A stretch of 64,000 nucleotides of DNA from the NCBI RefSeq assembly GCF_004000435.1, contig NZ_RBVZ01000001.1:744001-808000 (forward strand), read 5' to 3'. Both the position numbers and the translations under genes were made by a program. Numbering within the stretch: position 1 is the stretch's first letter; the number at the start of each line of letters is the position of its first letter. Under the pieces are notes generated by a model. The model did not search any database. It was given only the letters and a program-made list of their open reading frames with translations, and had not been told where the DNA came from. Shown here in pieces: positions 42,047-53,089 of this stretch. The stretch comes from Alexandriicola marinus (GTDB lineage: Bacteria > Pseudomonadota > Alphaproteobacteria > Rhodobacterales > Rhodobacteraceae).

Positions 42047-42078
42047 GGGCGGTCCGCTTCGCGGTGCCGCCCTTTTTT
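42047..42078 (+). terminator. intrinsic terminator after recA
   Basis: GGGCGG-TCC-GC-TTC-GC-GGTG-CCGCCC with a six-T tail forms a stem with an internal bulge 24 bases after the recA stop and 84 bases before alaS. Confidence 0.8.
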
Positions 42079-42161
42079 GTTGCGTGGCGCGGCTGCTGTG
42101 GACACCTGCCCGGGGCGGGGCTATTCCTCGCATCCGTCAACCCATCACGCGAAAGACGCTC

Positions 42162-44819
42162 ATGACTTCGCTTGCCGATATCCGCTCGACCTTCCTCGAC
42201 TATTTCGCCCGGCAGGGGCACGAGATCGTGTCCTCCTCGCCGCTGGTTCCGCGCAACGATCCGACGTTGATGTTCACTAATTCCGGGATGGTTCAGTTCA
42301 AGAACCTCTTCACCGGGCTGGAACATCGCGATTATGCCCGCGCGACCACGTCTCAGAAATGCGTGCGTGCCGGCGGCAAGCACAACGACCTCGACAACGT
42401 GGGCTATACGGCGCGGCACCTGACGTTTTTCGAGATGCTGGGGAATTTCTCGTTCGGGGATTATTTCAAGGACGAGGCGATCCCCTTTGCATGGGAGCTT
42501 CTGACCAAGGATTTCGGCCTCGACAAATCGAAGCTTCACGTCACGGTCTATCACACCGATGACGAGGCCGCGGCCATCTGGAACAAGATCGGTGTCCCCG
42601 ACGAGCGGATCATCCGCATTGCCACGGATGACAATTTCTGGCGCATGGGCCCGACCGGCCCCTGTGGCCCTTGCACCGAGATCTTCTATGACCACGGCCC
42701 CCACATCTGGGGCGGCCCTCCGGGCAGCGCCGAGGAGGATGGCGACCGCTTCATCGAGATCTGGAACGTGGTCTTCATGCAGAACGAGCAGTTCGAGGAT
42801 GGCACGATGCGCCCCCTTGATATGCAGTCGATCGACACCGGCATGGGGCTCGAGCGGTTCGCGGCGCTGATGCAGGGCACCAACAACCTGTTCGAGACCG
42901 ATCTTCTGCGCTCCATCGTCGAGGCCGCGGCCCATGTGACGAACCGCGATCCCGAGGGCGATACATTGCCCCATCTGCGCGTCATGGCCGACCACCTGAG
43001 AACCTCGTCCTTCCTGATCGCCGAAGGCGTGCTGCCCTCGAACGAGGGCCGGGGCTACGTGCTGCGCCGGATCATGCGCCGCGCGATGCGTCATGCGCAT
43101 CTGCTGGGCGCCAAGGATCCGGTGATGCACCGGCTGGTCCCCGAACTGATCCGCCAGATGGGTGGTGCCTATCCCGAACTCGGGCAGGCCAAGGCCCTGA
43201 TGGAAGAGACGCTCATGGCCGAGGAAACCCGGTTCAAGCAGACACTCGACCGGGGGCTTCGCCTGTTGGACGAGGCGCTCGACGGGCTGCCGGACGATGC
43301 CGACCTTCCGGGCGAGACGGCGTTCAAGCTTTATGACACCTTCGGCTTCCCGCTTGATCTGACGCAGGATGCGCTCCGCGAAAAGGGCCGCCTGGTTGAT
43401 GTCGCCGGGTTCGACCACGCGATGCAGGAACAAAAGGCCAAGGCCCGTGCCGCATGGTCCGGATCGGGAGAGGCCGCGGATTCGCCGGTCTGGTTCGACA
43501 TCGCGGAAAATCGCGGCACGACCGAATTCCTAGGCTACGAGACCGAAAGTGCCGAGGGCCAGATTCAGGAACTCGTCCGGGATGGCGCCACGCTTGGCGA
43601 GGCCTCCGAGGGTGAAACAGTCCAGATCGTCGTCAACCAGACCCCGTTCTATGCCGAGGCCGGTGGCCAGGTCGGCGACACGGGCTTTATCCGGACGGAT
43701 ACGGGCCTCGCCGAGGTGACGGAGACCCGAAAGGTCGCGGGCGTGTTCATCCATTTTGCCACTGTGCGCGAAGGCTCGATCCTGCGCGGCCAGCCGGCCA
43801 AGCTGGATGTGAGCCATGCGCGCCGCACGGCGATCCGCGCCAACCATTCGGCCACCCACCTCTTGCACGAGGCCCTGCGCGGTGCGCTTGGCGAACATGT
43901 GGCGCAGCGCGGCTCGCTGAATGCGCCCGACCGGCTGCGGTTCGACTTCAGCCATGGCAAGGCGCTCTCTGCGGAGGAGCTGGCCCGCGTCGAAGCCGAG
44001 GTCAACGCGATGATCCGGCAGAACAGCCAGGTGTCGACCCGGATCATGACGCCCGATGACGCCCGCGCCATCGGCGCGCAGGCGCTTTTCGGTGAGAAAT
44101 ATGGCGACGAGGTTCGGGTCGTGTCGATGGGCGAGGCCGATACGGGCAAGGGGACCGATGGCCGGACCTACTCGATCGAGCTTTGCGGCGGTACGCATGT
44201 CCGCCAGACCGGCGATATCGGCGCCTTCGTGGCGCTGGGTGACAGCGCCTCGAGTGCGGGTGTGCGCCGAGTGGAGGCACTGACGGGTCAGGCGGCGCTG
44301 GATTACCTCGCCGGGCGCGAACGTCTGTTGAGCGAGACAGCCTCGGTTCTCAAGGCGCAGGCCAACGAGGTGCCCGAGCGGGTGCGCGCGCTACTGGATG
44401 AGCGCAAGGCGCTGCAGGCCGAACTGGCCGATCTGCGACGCGATATGGCGATGGGCGGCGGCGCGGGCGGGGCCGGACCCCGCGAAGAGCAGGTCAACGG
44501 AATCCGTTTCCTTGGTCAGCGGCTTGAGGGCGTGACCGGCAAGGACCTGCCGCCGATCGTCGATCAGTTCAAGGGGCAGGGCGACAGCGGCGTCGCGCTC
44601 CTGATCGCGGATACCGGCGGCAAGGCGGCGGTGGCGGTGGGTGTCACCAAGGATCTGGCCGGTCGGTTCGATGCGGTCGCCCTGCTGCGGCTCGCGGTTG
44701 AAACGCTGGGCGGCAAGGGCGGCGGAGGCCGTCCGGACATGGCCCAGGGTGGCGCGGCATCGGCCGAGAATTCAGGGGCCGCGATCGCCGCGGTCCGGGC
44801 AAAACTGGAGGAGGGTTGA
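42162..44819 (+). CDS. alaS: alanyl-tRNA synthetase
   Basis: Charges tRNA-Ala. From the ATG at 42162, 885 aa, the usual bacterial length. Class II motifs in the N-terminal catalytic domain: [14 protein letters not shown] (about 37-50), [18 protein letters not shown] (pieces [10 protein letters not shown] and [15 protein letters not shown], about 67-100) and [13 protein letters not shown] (about 227). Editing domain zinc ligands [13 protein letters not shown] (about 560) and [13 protein letters not shown] (about 675). C-Ala domain Gly-rich near the end. The stop touches the DUF1330 start. Confidence 0.97.
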   Translation: MTSLADIRSTFLDYFARQGHEIVSSSPLVPRNDPTLMFTNSGMVQFKNLFTGLEHRDYARATTSQKCVRAGGKHNDLDNVGYTARHLTFFEMLGNFSFGDYFKDEAIPFAWELLTKDFGLDKSKLHVTVYHTDDEAAAIWNKIGVPDERIIRIATDDNFWRMGPTGPCGPCTEIFYDHGPHIWGGPPGSAEEDGDRFIEIWNVVFMQNEQFEDGTMRPLDMQSIDTGMGLERFAALMQGTNNLFETDLLRSIVEAAAHVTNRDPEGDTLPHLRVMADHLRTSSFLIAEGVLPSNEGRGYVLRRIMRRAMRHAHLLGAKDPVMHRLVPELIRQMGGAYPELGQAKALMEETLMAEETRFKQTLDRGLRLLDEALDGLPDDADLPGETAFKLYDTFGFPLDLTQDALREKGRLVDVAGFDHAMQEQKAKARAAWSGSGEAADSPVWFDIAENRGTTEFLGYETESAEGQIQELVRDGATLGEASEGETVQIVVNQTPFYAEAGGQVGDTGFIRTDTGLAEVTETRKVAGVFIHFATVREGSILRGQPAKLDVSHARRTAIRANHSATHLLHEALRGALGEHVAQRGSLNAPDRLRFDFSHGKALSAEELARVEAEVNAMIRQNSQVSTRIMTPDDARAIGAQALFGEKYGDEVRVVSMGEADTGKGTDGRTYSIELCGGTHVRQTGDIGAFVALGDSASSAGVRRVEALTGQAALDYLAGRERLLSETASVLKAQANEVPERVRALLDERKALQAELADLRRDMAMGGGAGGAGPREEQVNGIRFLGQRLEGVTGKDLPPIVDQFKGQGDSGVALLIADTGGKAAVAVGVTKDLAGRFDAVALLRLAVETLGGKGGGGRPDMAQGGAASAENSGAAIAAVRAKLEEG

Positions 44820-45107
44820 ATGCCTGCACTATGGATCGCTCATGCGAAGGTCACCGATCCCGAATCGTACGGGAAGTACGCAGAACTCGCGGGGCCCGCG
44901 ATCAACAAGCACGGGGGGTATTTCATTGCGCGCGCCGGACGTTACGTCCAGCTCGAAGGCAATGACCGAGCGCGCAATGTCGTGGCGAAATTCCCCAGCG
45001 TCGAGGCGGCAGAGGCCTGTTATCACAGCCCCGAATACCAGGAAGCTCTCAGCCACGCCCGTGGCGCGGCCGAACGCGACCTGGTGATTGTCGAAACCTC
45101 GGAATAG
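44820..45107 (+). CDS. DUF1330 family protein
   Basis: Small ferredoxin-like alpha/beta protein of the dimeric DUF1330 group, 95 aa, function unassigned. Typical pattern: MPALWIAHAKVTDPESYGKYAELAGPA (pieces WIAHAKVTDPESYGKY about 5-20), GGYFIARAGR (about 32), VAKFPSVEAAEACYHSPEYQ (about 54-73, the FPS-x-E-A-A-x-x-x-Y-x-S-P-E-Y motif) and DLVIVET. It begins at the base after the alaS stop, so it is coupled with it. A tandem hairpin pair follows. Confidence 0.88.
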   Translation: MPALWIAHAKVTDPESYGKYAELAGPAINKHGGYFIARAGRYVQLEGNDRARNVVAKFPSVEAAEACYHSPEYQEALSHARGAAERDLVIVETSE

Positions 45108-45110
45108 GGC

Positions 45111-45162
45111 GACCAAAATTCTGACGAATTTTGGTCTGGCCCCAAAATTTGGAAATTTTGGG
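45111..45162. terminator. tandem AAATT-core hairpins between convergent genes
   Basis: GACCAAAATTC-TGAC-GAATTTTGGTC (45111-45136, 11-base-pair stem) and CCCAAAATTT-GG-AAATTTTGGG (45141-45162, 10-base-pair stem) occupy the whole gap between the DUF1330 and typA stops. Runs of A and T inside the stems let them act as bidirectional terminators. Same design as at 25122-25201. Confidence 0.75.
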
Positions 45163-45163
45163 C

Positions 45164-46984
<1,821 letters not shown>

Positions 46985-47059
46985 GGGATATCCTCAGGCG
47001 GGTGTGCGTCGGGCCATAACGCGGCGGCGCAGCATTGGCTAGTCTGAAAGTTGCCGCGC

Positions 47060-47389
47060 CTAGTGACGGGCGCTGTCGGAAAACAGCTGGATCGTGATGA
47101 TCCCCGCGAGGATCAGCCCGATCCCGATGATCGCCGGCAGGTCCAACCGCTGGCCGTAAACCAGAAAGGCGATGATCGCGATCAGCACGATCCCGAGCCC
47201 CGACCATATGGCATACATGATGCCCACGGGGATCGTTCGCAAGGTCAGCGACAGCAGGTAAAAGCTGATGGCATAAGCCAGAACGACGATGACCGAGGGC
47301 CAGAGGCGGGTGAATTGCTGGCTGGCGTGCAGGGCGGTCGTCCCGATCGTCTCGGCGATCACGGCGAAGAGCAGGATCAGGTAGGGCAT
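47060..47389 (-). CDS. small multidrug resistance (SMR/EmrE-like) protein
   Basis: Four-helix proton-coupled exporter, 109 aa. The key Glu of helix 1 is present in LLFAVIAETIGTTAL (Glu about 13), followed by typical helix 2-3 motifs AYAISFYLLSLTLRTIPVGIMYAIWSGLGIV (pieces ISFYLLSLTLRTIPVG and YAIWSGLGIV, about 38-70) and helix 4 IIGIGLILAGIITIQL. The WSG/GIV pattern places it with EmrE/QacE exporters rather than the guanidinium exporter type, though substrates are not predictable. Lies 51 bases from the YitT gene on the same strand. Confidence 0.88.
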   Translation of the reverse strand: MPYLILLFAVIAETIGTTALHASQQFTRLWPSVIVVLAYAISFYLLSLTLRTIPVGIMYAIWSGLGIVLIAIIAFLVYGQRLDLPAIIGIGLILAGIITIQLFSDSARH

Positions 47390-47440
47390 GGGCGGTTTCC
47401 TCGTGCAACGCGCCCCTCCTAGTCGGTCGGGCGGGCCTTG

Positions 47441-48061
47441 TCAGGTGGCGATATAGCGGTCGCGCCGATGATTGACCGCGATGGTGAGGTTCAGGATGAC
47501 AGCGCCCAGAAGCGACCACAGGATCGCCTCGAGCGGAAAGATCAAGGCCGCCAGCGCAAAGATCACCGCATCGGCCAGAAGCTGGACATAGCCCGCGCGA
47601 AATCCGGTCGTGTCCTGAACCAGAAGCGCCACGACCCCCATGCCGCCCATCGATCCGTTGTGCCGGAACATGGCCAGAAGCCCGATGCCGGCACAGGCGC
47701 CGAAGGCCACGGCGGCGAGGCCGGGATGCAGCGCGTCGATCGTGATGCCAAGGGGCAGAAGTTCGCTCAGCGCCGACAGGAGCGTGACGGAGATCAGCGA
47801 CTTCACGGTGAATTCCACGCCGAGCCTGCGATAGGCCAGCACATAGAACGGCAGGTTGATGACGAAGAAGGTGACACCGAACGACCAGCCCATCGCATAG
47901 CTGAGGATCACGGCGATCCCGGCGGTCTGCCCCGTCATCAGGCCCGCGGTGGTCAGGAAATGAATCCCCAGCCCGCACAGGAAGATGCCCAGCGACAGAC
48001 CCTGGACGTCGTCCAAAGTCGTATGGCGCAGGGTTTCGGGATCGGTGTCGGGACTGTTCAT
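47441..48061 (-). CDS. YitT family membrane protein
   Basis: Polytopic inner-membrane protein, 206 aa from the ATG at 48061 (a longer start at 48097 is possible). Five to six hydrophobic helices; GIHFLTTAGLMTGQTAGIAVILSY (pieces FLTTAGLMTGQTAG about 33-46), FFVINLPFYVLAYRRLG (about 62-78) and HNGSMGGMGVVALLVQDTTG (pieces NGSMGGMGVVAL about 137) match the YitT_membrane domain. It lacks the C-terminal DUF2179 part present in Bacillus YitT. Function unassigned. Confidence 0.82.
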   Translation of the reverse strand: MNSPDTDPETLRHTTLDDVQGLSLGIFLCGLGIHFLTTAGLMTGQTAGIAVILSYAMGWSFGVTFFVINLPFYVLAYRRLGVEFTVKSLISVTLLSALSELLPLGITIDALHPGLAAVAFGACAGIGLLAMFRHNGSMGGMGVVALLVQDTTGFRAGYVQLLADAVIFALAALIFPLEAILWSLLGAVILNLTIAVNHRRDRYIAT

Positions 48062-48107
48062 CCCCCGACAATAGGGCAGTAATACTGACATTTCCACCCA
48101 TGCCGAA

Positions 48108-48140
48108 AGAAAAAGGGGCCCGCGCGGTGCGAGCCCCTTC
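48108..48140 (-). terminator. intrinsic terminator of icd
   Basis: Read on the minus strand, GAAGGGGC-TCGCACCGCGCG-GGCCCCTT followed by TTTCTTTC is a stem-loop with a T-rich tail 24 bases after the icd stop. Confidence 0.75.
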
Positions 48141-48163
48141 GAAATGCCGGTTCTTGTGGCGGA

Positions 48164-49378
48164 TCAGCCGGCCAGAGCCTTGTTGAGGTTCTCGTCGACC
48201 TTCTCGAGGAAGCCCATCGTGGTGAGCCACTTCTGATCGGGGCCGACCAGCAGGGCGAGGTCCTTGGTCATGAAGCCCGCTTCGACCGTCTCGACGATGA
48301 CCTTTTCCAGCGTCACTGCGAAGTTCATCAGCGCATCGTTGCTGTCGAGCTTGGCGCGGTGCTTGAGCCCGCCCGTCCAGGCATAGATCGACGCGATCGA
48401 GTTGGTCGAGGTTGCCTCGCCCTTCTGATGCTGACGGTAGTGGCGGGTGACGGTGCCGTGGGCGGCCTCTGCCTCGACGATCTGGCCATCGGGCGTCATC
48501 AGCTGCGAAGTCATCAGGCCCAGCGAGCCGAAACCCTGTGCCACGGTGTCGGATTGCACGTCGCCGTCATAGTTCTTGCAGGCCCAGACAAAGCCGCCGT
48601 TCCACTTCATGGCGCAGGCGACCATGTCGTCGATCAGGCGGTGTTCATAGGTGATGCCGGCTGCCTTGAACTTCTCTTCGAACTCTTCCTCGTAGACCTT
48701 CTGGAACAGCTCCATGAAGCGGCCGTCATATTGCTTGAGGATCGTGTTCTTGGTCGACAGGTAGACGGGCCAGCCGAGGTTGAGCCCGTAGTTCATCGAG
48801 GCGCGGGCGAAATCGATGATCGAATTGTCGAGGTTGTACATCGACATGAACACGCCCGACGAGGGGGCGTCGAATACTTCGTGCTCGACGACGGTGCCGT
48901 CCTCGCCCACGAATTTCATGCTCAGCTTGCCCGGCCCGGGGAATTTCATGTCCGTTGCGCGATACTGGTCGCCAAAGGCGTGGCGGCCGATCACGATGGG
49001 CTGGGTCCATCCGGGAACGAGGCGCGGCACGTTCGAGCAGATGATTGGCTGGCGGAACACGACGCCGCCGAGAATGTTGCGGATCGTGCCGTTCGGGCTG
49101 CGCCACATCTTCTTGAGGCCGAATTCCTCGACCCGGGCCTCGTCGGGGGTGATCGTCGCGCATTTGACGCCGACGCCCACTTCCTTGATCTTGTTGGCCG
49201 CGTCGATGGTGATCTGGTCATCGGTGCGATCGCGTTCCTCGATGCCGAGGTCGTAATACAGCAGGTCGATGTCGAGATAGGGCAGGATCAGCTTCTGCTT
49301 GATGAAATCCCAGATGATGCGGGTCATTTCATCGCCGTCGAGTTCGACGACCGGGTTGTCTACCTTGATCTTGGTCAT
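48164..49378 (-). CDS. icd: NADP-dependent isocitrate dehydrogenase, eukaryotic-type
   Basis: TCA-cycle enzyme oxidising isocitrate to 2-oxoglutarate. From the ATG at 49378, 404 aa: [39 protein letters not shown], the substrate site [12 protein letters not shown] (about 94-105), and [29 protein letters not shown] (pieces LIDDMVA about 248 and [11 protein letters not shown] about 268). The length and these motifs are of subfamily II (mitochondrial-like homodimer), as in other alphaproteobacteria, not the E. coli type. A further in-frame upstream extension has no protein-like sequence. A GTATAC inverted repeat lies 71 bases upstream. Confidence 0.96.
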   Translation of the reverse strand: MTKIKVDNPVVELDGDEMTRIIWDFIKQKLILPYLDIDLLYYDLGIEERDRTDDQITIDAANKIKEVGVGVKCATITPDEARVEEFGLKKMWRSPNGTIRNILGGVVFRQPIICSNVPRLVPGWTQPIVIGRHAFGDQYRATDMKFPGPGKLSMKFVGEDGTVVEHEVFDAPSSGVFMSMYNLDNSIIDFARASMNYGLNLGWPVYLSTKNTILKQYDGRFMELFQKVYEEEFEEKFKAAGITYEHRLIDDMVACAMKWNGGFVWACKNYDGDVQSDTVAQGFGSLGLMTSQLMTPDGQIVEAEAAHGTVTRHYRQHQKGEATSTNSIASIYAWTGGLKHRAKLDSNDALMNFAVTLEKVIVETVEAGFMTKDLALLVGPDQKWLTTMGFLEKVDENLNKALAG

Positions 49379-49448
49379 GGGGGCCCCTTTGATGTGGCGG
49401 GTTTCTGGGGCGGCTCTTAGACCAAATTCACCGGCCTGTGAAGGGCCT

Positions 49449-49464
49449 GTATACACTGGTATAC
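49449..49464. promoter_or_regulatory. inverted repeat GTATAC-ACTG-GTATAC upstream of icd
   Basis: Two GTATAC arms separated by four bases in the 89-base gap between the methyltransferase stop and the icd start. GntR-family regulators bind sites with GTATAC-like arms, but none is encoded nearby. Possible icd operator. Confidence 0.35.
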
Positions 49465-49467
49465 GGT

Positions 49468-50289
49468 TCAGCCGGCGCTTTTTCGCGATTTCATCCAGAG
49501 CCACGGGGTCGGACCGGCCCGCCATTCCCACAACATCAGCAATCGATCGAGGTCCGAGAGAGTTTCGGCCCAACCGGGCAGGGCATCGGGCACCAGCGTC
49601 CGGTCGATCCGTGTGATGTCGTGGCTGCGGGCAAAGCGGCCCGACAGGGCGGTGACGAGGCCGGGGCGGAACGTCTCGTGCACCTCGACGAGGATATCGC
49701 ACTGTCGCAGCGCGGGCGCTGCGTCGGGATCGAGCAATGTGCCTTCGGCCCCTTCGATGTCGCACAGGATGAGCGTGCCGGGCACGGCCCTCGCGTCAAG
49801 TTCGGCGTGATCGATCTCGCCGCCGATCTCGATCCGCTCTTCGACACCGTTGGCGCGCGCCAGATCGGCGCAAAGCGCGCGCGCACGCGCGTCGCTGTCA
49901 TGGGCAAGGATACGCGCCTCGGGCATCCGCCGCGCAAGGCCCACCGCGTAATAGCCTTCGGCACAGCCGATATCGAGGATCTTCGGGTATTCGGCCAAGA
50001 CGATCTCTTCGATCACGGGGGCAAGGCCCGCCTCGTAGGCGCCCAGCCTGCGGGGCACATACCCACCCTCCGAGGCTGCGACGCCGTAGATCATGCCCTC
50101 GAACGGGCCGCTGCCGATGACGTCGCCATCGCGCGTGCGGACCGTGTTGGCCAACATCTGCGACCGCCACTTGGCCAACAGCCTGAGAGCGGCGGCCAGG
50201 CGCTCGGGCGACGGCGGGCCGTCGAGCGCGTCGGCCAGCGCGGACCACGCGGCGCGAGTCAGCGCGCTGGGTCGAGCGGCTTCAGTCAT
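49468..50289 (-). CDS. class I SAM-dependent methyltransferase-like protein
   Basis: 273 aa with a Rossmann methyltransferase core: [20 protein letters not shown] (pieces [14 protein letters not shown] about 103-116), [13 protein letters not shown] (about 127), [16 protein letters not shown] (about 171, motif IV-like) and [13 protein letters not shown] (about 196). The N-terminal ~95 residues are helical with [11 protein letters not shown]. The combination with a late VHE motif recalls FkbM-type or glycan-associated methyltransferases, but the acceptor is unknown. The start overlaps the stop of the upstream HD-domain gene by 8 bases. Confidence 0.75.
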   Translation of the reverse strand: MTEAARPSALTRAAWSALADALDGPPSPERLAAALRLLAKWRSQMLANTVRTRDGDVIGSGPFEGMIYGVAASEGGYVPRRLGAYEAGLAPVIEEIVLAEYPKILDIGCAEGYYAVGLARRMPEARILAHDSDARARALCADLARANGVEERIEIGGEIDHAELDARAVPGTLILCDIEGAEGTLLDPDAAPALRQCDILVEVHETFRPGLVTALSGRFARSHDITRIDRTLVPDALPGWAETLSDLDRLLMLWEWRAGPTPWLWMKSRKSAG

Positions 50290-50878
50290 TGGCCGCGAAC
50301 CAGGCGTCGATCCGATCCTTCAGCGCGGCCCACAGCGCCGGCGCGCCGCGCTGGACCTTGACCCCGACCCGGGTTTCCAGCTGCTGCGCGGTCACCTTGT
50401 ATTCGGGCCAGGTTCCGCCACCGGATTCGAGGTTGGCCATCACCGGCTGCACCCGGTCGACAGATTTGGCGAAGATCGCGTCATCGGTTTCGGCGGCTTC
50501 GAATTCCTCCCAAAGCGCGCGCAGGGCCGCGCCCTGATCGGCAGGAAGCAGCCCGAAGATCCGGTCTGCGGCCAGCCGCTCGATCCGGACCTGTTCCGCC
50601 GGGTCGTGATCGCCGTGAATGGGCGCGTCGCCCGCGTCTATCTCGACCAGGTCATGCAGAAGAAGCATCCGGATCACCCGGTCGATATTCACCGGTCTAT
50701 GCGCATGTTCCGACAGGATCAGCGCATAAAGCGCGATATGCCACGAATGTTCGCCGGAATTCTCGCGCCGCGATCCGTCGCATAGCGTCGTGGCACGGTG
50801 AACCGTCTTCAGACGATCGGCCTCGTTGAGAAAATCGAATTGCGCGGCGATCCGCGTGGCGGGAGATGGGGCTGTCAT
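50282..50878 (-). CDS. HD domain phosphohydrolase (YfbR/5'-nucleotidase-like)
   Basis: 198 aa from the ATG at 50878. Metal-ligand pattern of the HD superfamily: RRENSGEHSWHIALYALIL (pieces GEHSWHIALYA about 44-54, first His), RVIRMLLLHDLVEIDAGDAP (pieces LLLHDLVEIDAGD about 72-84, the His-Asp pair), and SVDRVQPVMANL (about 140, last Asp). This is the HD_3 arrangement of deoxyribonucleotide 5'-nucleotidases and related hydrolases. A longer upstream reading has only low-complexity Arg-rich sequence and is rejected. Coupled to the methyltransferase gene. Confidence 0.85.
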   Translation of the reverse strand: MTAPSPATRIAAQFDFLNEADRLKTVHRATTLCDGSRRENSGEHSWHIALYALILSEHAHRPVNIDRVIRMLLLHDLVEIDAGDAPIHGDHDPAEQVRIERLAADRIFGLLPADQGAALRALWEEFEAAETDDAIFAKSVDRVQPVMANLESGGGTWPEYKVTAQQLETRVGVKVQRGAPALWAALKDRIDAWFAAND

Positions 50879-50940
50879 GCGCGCGACCCTAGCCCTCGAC
50901 CGCGGGGGCCGCAATCGCCGGCGGCGAAGGGGGCGCCGGA

Positions 50941-51396
50941 TCAGACAGGGCGCGCCACGCCGGGCCGCAGCAGCGCATCGAAGACCGCGTTGCTGCCGAA
51001 GGCATCCCACGGGTAGAGGCCGTGGCAGGCGTTGACGAAGGCTTCGATCAGACCGGTCTCACAGACCCGCGGCGCATCCCCGTCCCGATCCGAGAGCCGC
51101 CGCAATTCAGCCTCCCGCCGGAGCGGTGGCAATTGTTCAAACCCGACGACAGGCCAGATCGCGTCGCGAAGCGGGGTCGGATCGACCAATTCGACCGAGA
51201 TCACCTCGGACAGCGCGATCGGGATGCAGCTTACCTCCGGGGCCATCCGGCGGGCCGTAAAGATGCACAATGGCGCGGAATACAGCCCGTCCTGATCGAC
51301 GGCGACTGCGGGATACAGGACCTGACCCAGCCCGAAGCTGCCATCGAGAAGCGGGATCAGAAAGTGATCGGCCTGATCGTAGACGGGAGAGGCCAT
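50941..51396 (-). CDS. hypothetical protein, Imm26-like pattern
   Basis: 151 aa from the ATG at 51396. The first half, DHFLIPLLDGSFGLGQVLY (about 7-25), resembles the Imm26 immunity-protein pattern (f-x-IPL-x-DG-x-x-x-GQV), a beta-strand domain also found in non-toxin contexts. The second half, rich in charged residues, ends with FGSNAVFDALLRPGVARP. No toxin gene is adjacent, so immunity function is not supported by context. Third gene of a small minus-strand run with the 87-aa protein and the alpha/beta hydrolase. Confidence 0.55.
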   Translation of the reverse strand: MASPVYDQADHFLIPLLDGSFGLGQVLYPAVAVDQDGLYSAPLCIFTARRMAPEVSCIPIALSEVISVELVDPTPLRDAIWPVVGFEQLPPLRREAELRRLSDRDGDAPRVCETGLIEAFVNACHGLYPWDAFGSNAVFDALLRPGVARPV

Positions 51397-51427
51397 GACC
51401 AATAACCCTTACAAAGAACCTGTGTGC

Positions 51428-51691
51428 TCAGATATCGGGATTGTCGATGGTGGGCGGTTTGGGCGCCGATCCCGCGTTTTTTCCGGCGGCCAGCTTGCGT
51501 TCGATGTATTGCTTTCCCGCCACCGCGGAGCGGCGCACGCGGATCGCGGTCATGAAGGCCTCTTGCATGATCTGCGATTGCGCCAGGATGACGCTCGCCA
51601 CCTCGTCGACGAGGTTGGGATCGTTCAGCTGACGCTCGGCCTTGAGCGCGTCGCGCGCCAGCTGATCGGCCAGGTCATCGATAACTCCCAT
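51428..51691 (-). CDS. small hypothetical helical protein
   Basis: 87 aa, family not recognised. Mostly amphipathic helix: VIDDLADQLARDALKAE and DPNLVDEVASVILAQSQIMQEAF (pieces VDEVASVILAQSQ), then a basic stretch IRVRRSAVAGKQYIERKLAAGK (piece VRRSAVAGKQYIER) and a flexible Pro-rich tail. No TM helix or Cys. It starts 10 bases after the hydrolase stop, so it is probably cotranscribed with it. Probably real because of position and codon use. Confidence 0.65.
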   Translation of the reverse strand: MGVIDDLADQLARDALKAERQLNDPNLVDEVASVILAQSQIMQEAFMTAIRVRRSAVAGKQYIERKLAAGKNAGSAPKPPTIDNPDI

Positions 51692-51701
51692 CCGGCCGTC
51701 C

Positions 51702-52355
51702 TCAGCGCGAAGATTCCGTCAGGCGGCGGCTGACATAGGTCTTGGTCGAATTGATCATCGTGTCCATATGCGTGTCTTCGAAGAAATGGCCTGCCCCTTC
51801 GACGACCTCGTGGGTCACGGTGATACCCTTCTGCTCGTGCAGCTTGTTCACCAGCGTCACGGTATCCTGAGGCGGGGCCACGCGGTCGGCGGACCCGTTG
51901 ATGATCAGACCCGAAGACGGGCAGGGCGCAAGGAACGAGAAATCGTACATGTTCGCCGGCGGCGAGACGGAGACAAAGCCCGTGATCTCGGGCCGGCGCA
52001 TCAACAGCTGCATCCCGATCCACGCCCCGAACGAGAACCCGGCAACCCAGCAATGCTTGGAATTGGTGTTCATCGATTGCAGGTAGTCGAGGGCAGATGC
52101 CGCATCGCTCAACTCGCCCACACCCTGATCGTATTCGCCCTGACTGCGGCCGACGCCGCGGAAGTTGAACCGAAGAACCGTGAAACCGAGATCGAGAAAG
52201 GCGTAATGCAGGTTATAGACGACGCGGTTGTTCATCGTGCCGCCGAACTGCGGATGCGGATGAAGGATGATGGCGATGGGCGCGTCGCGCTCCTTCTGCG
52301 GATGGTAACGGCCTTCGAGCCGGCCTTCTGGGCCGGGAAAGATCACCTCGGGCAT
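51702..52355 (-). CDS. alpha/beta hydrolase (dienelactone hydrolase-like)
   Basis: 217 aa, single-domain cytosolic hydrolase. The oxyanion region IILHPHPQFGGTMNN (about 29-43), LRFNFRGVGRSQGEYDQG (pieces FNFRGVGRSQGEYD about 63-76), nucleophile elbow VAGFSFGAWIG (Ser about 107), LIINGSADRVAPP (Asp about 156) and VVEGAGHFFED (His about 189) form a full catalytic triad. This HPHP-FGG-x-x-x-N arrangement is typical of a widespread uncharacterised hydrolase subgroup. Divergent from the iscR-suf operon. Confidence 0.87.
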   Translation of the reverse strand: MPEVIFPGPEGRLEGRYHPQKERDAPIAIILHPHPQFGGTMNNRVVYNLHYAFLDLGFTVLRFNFRGVGRSQGEYDQGVGELSDAASALDYLQSMNTNSKHCWVAGFSFGAWIGMQLLMRRPEITGFVSVSPPANMYDFSFLAPCPSSGLIINGSADRVAPPQDTVTLVNKLHEQKGITVTHEVVEGAGHFFEDTHMDTMINSTKTYVSRRLTESSR

Positions 52356-52457
52356 GGCGTTCCTGTCATGTGGGCCACCGCCACGCGGGACGGAGGCCGG
52401 GGCTTCATGTGTCAGAACCTCGGGTCGACGCTTTCTTGACGAAAATGGTCAGACACC

Positions 52458-52472
52458 TTAGAACTGTTCTAA
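52458..52472. promoter_or_regulatory. Irr-type iron control element (ICE) in the iscR promoter
   Basis: TTAGAAC-T-GTTCTAA is a perfect palindrome matching the alphaproteobacterial Irr/ICE consensus TTAGAA-N3-TTCTAA. It is 128 bases before iscR. A TTGACG -35-like hexamer at 52436-52441 with a 16-base spacer places the element over the -10 position, so binding would block RNA polymerase. Fits known iron control of the suf operon in this class. Confidence 0.75.
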
Positions 52473-52600
52473 TCTGCCGTGGATCTCCGCGGCAGGCTCT
52501 CGCAGCGTAGGTAATCAGCGTGTTGCGTGAGGTCAATTGAATTGCGTTTGCCGGCGGCTCGGTTGCGCCCGCAGGACCCGCCATTTTTGGAGTAACGCCG

Positions 52601-53059
52601 ATGAAGCTGTCGACAAAAGGCCGCTATGCGATGGTTGCCCTGTCCGATCTGGCGCTTCAGCCGGAGGGTGCGCTTGTCTCGTTGTCCGAGGTGTCGCGCC
52701 GGCAGGACATCTCGTTGCCCTATCTCGAGCAGTTGTTCGTCAAGCTGCGCCGTGCCGGACTGGTCGAGAGCGTGCGCGGTCCGGGGGGCGGCTATCGCCT
52801 TGCGCGGCCCGCATCCGAGATCCGGGTGGCCGATGTTCTGGGCGCGGTGGATGAGACCGTCGATGCCATGCACAAGGGGGCCGGGGCGTCGGGCGGGACA
52901 TCGGGCTCCAAGGCGCAATCCCTGACCAATCGTCTTTGGGAAGGGCTTTCGGCCCATGTCTATGTCTTTCTGCATCAGACACGCCTGTCCGACGTGACCG
53001 AGAACACGCTCGCACCTTGTCCTGCGGTTCCGTCCCTGTTCGAGGTCGTCGATGAGTGA
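52601..53059 (+). CDS. iscR: Rrf2 family transcriptional regulator IscR (single-cysteine type)
   Basis: Iron-sulfur-sensing repressor of the suf operon, 152 aa. Winged helix KGRYAMVALSDLA (about 6-18), SLSEVSRRQDISLPYLEQLF (pieces EVSRRQDIS, LPYLEQLFVKLRRAGL about 39-54) and VRGPGGGYRLARP (about 58-70) are typical. The usual triple-Cys cluster segment (about 90-110) is replaced by a Gly/Ser-rich stretch; the only cysteine is Cys140 near the end (LAPCPAVP). Rhodobacter IscR is likewise reported to have an unusual, single-cysteine ligation. First gene of the operon; iron box upstream. Confidence 0.93.
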   Translation: MKLSTKGRYAMVALSDLALQPEGALVSLSEVSRRQDISLPYLEQLFVKLRRAGLVESVRGPGGGYRLARPASEIRVADVLGAVDETVDAMHKGAGASGGTSGSKAQSLTNRLWEGLSAHVYVFLHQTRLSDVTENTLAPCPAVPSLFEVVDE

Positions 53060-53089
53060 TCCGGCCCGGATAAATGCGGGGCGGGCCTG

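Noticed and set aside
40800-43433. 877-codon minus-strand open frame opposite recA and alaS
   Set aside because: It covers two essential, well-recognised plus-strand genes; its translation is shadow-like.
50941-51691. Immunity-protein locus of a polymorphic toxin system
   Set aside because: Only a loose Imm26-like pattern is seen; no toxin, Rhs, secretion or adjacent immunity gene, so the context does not support it.
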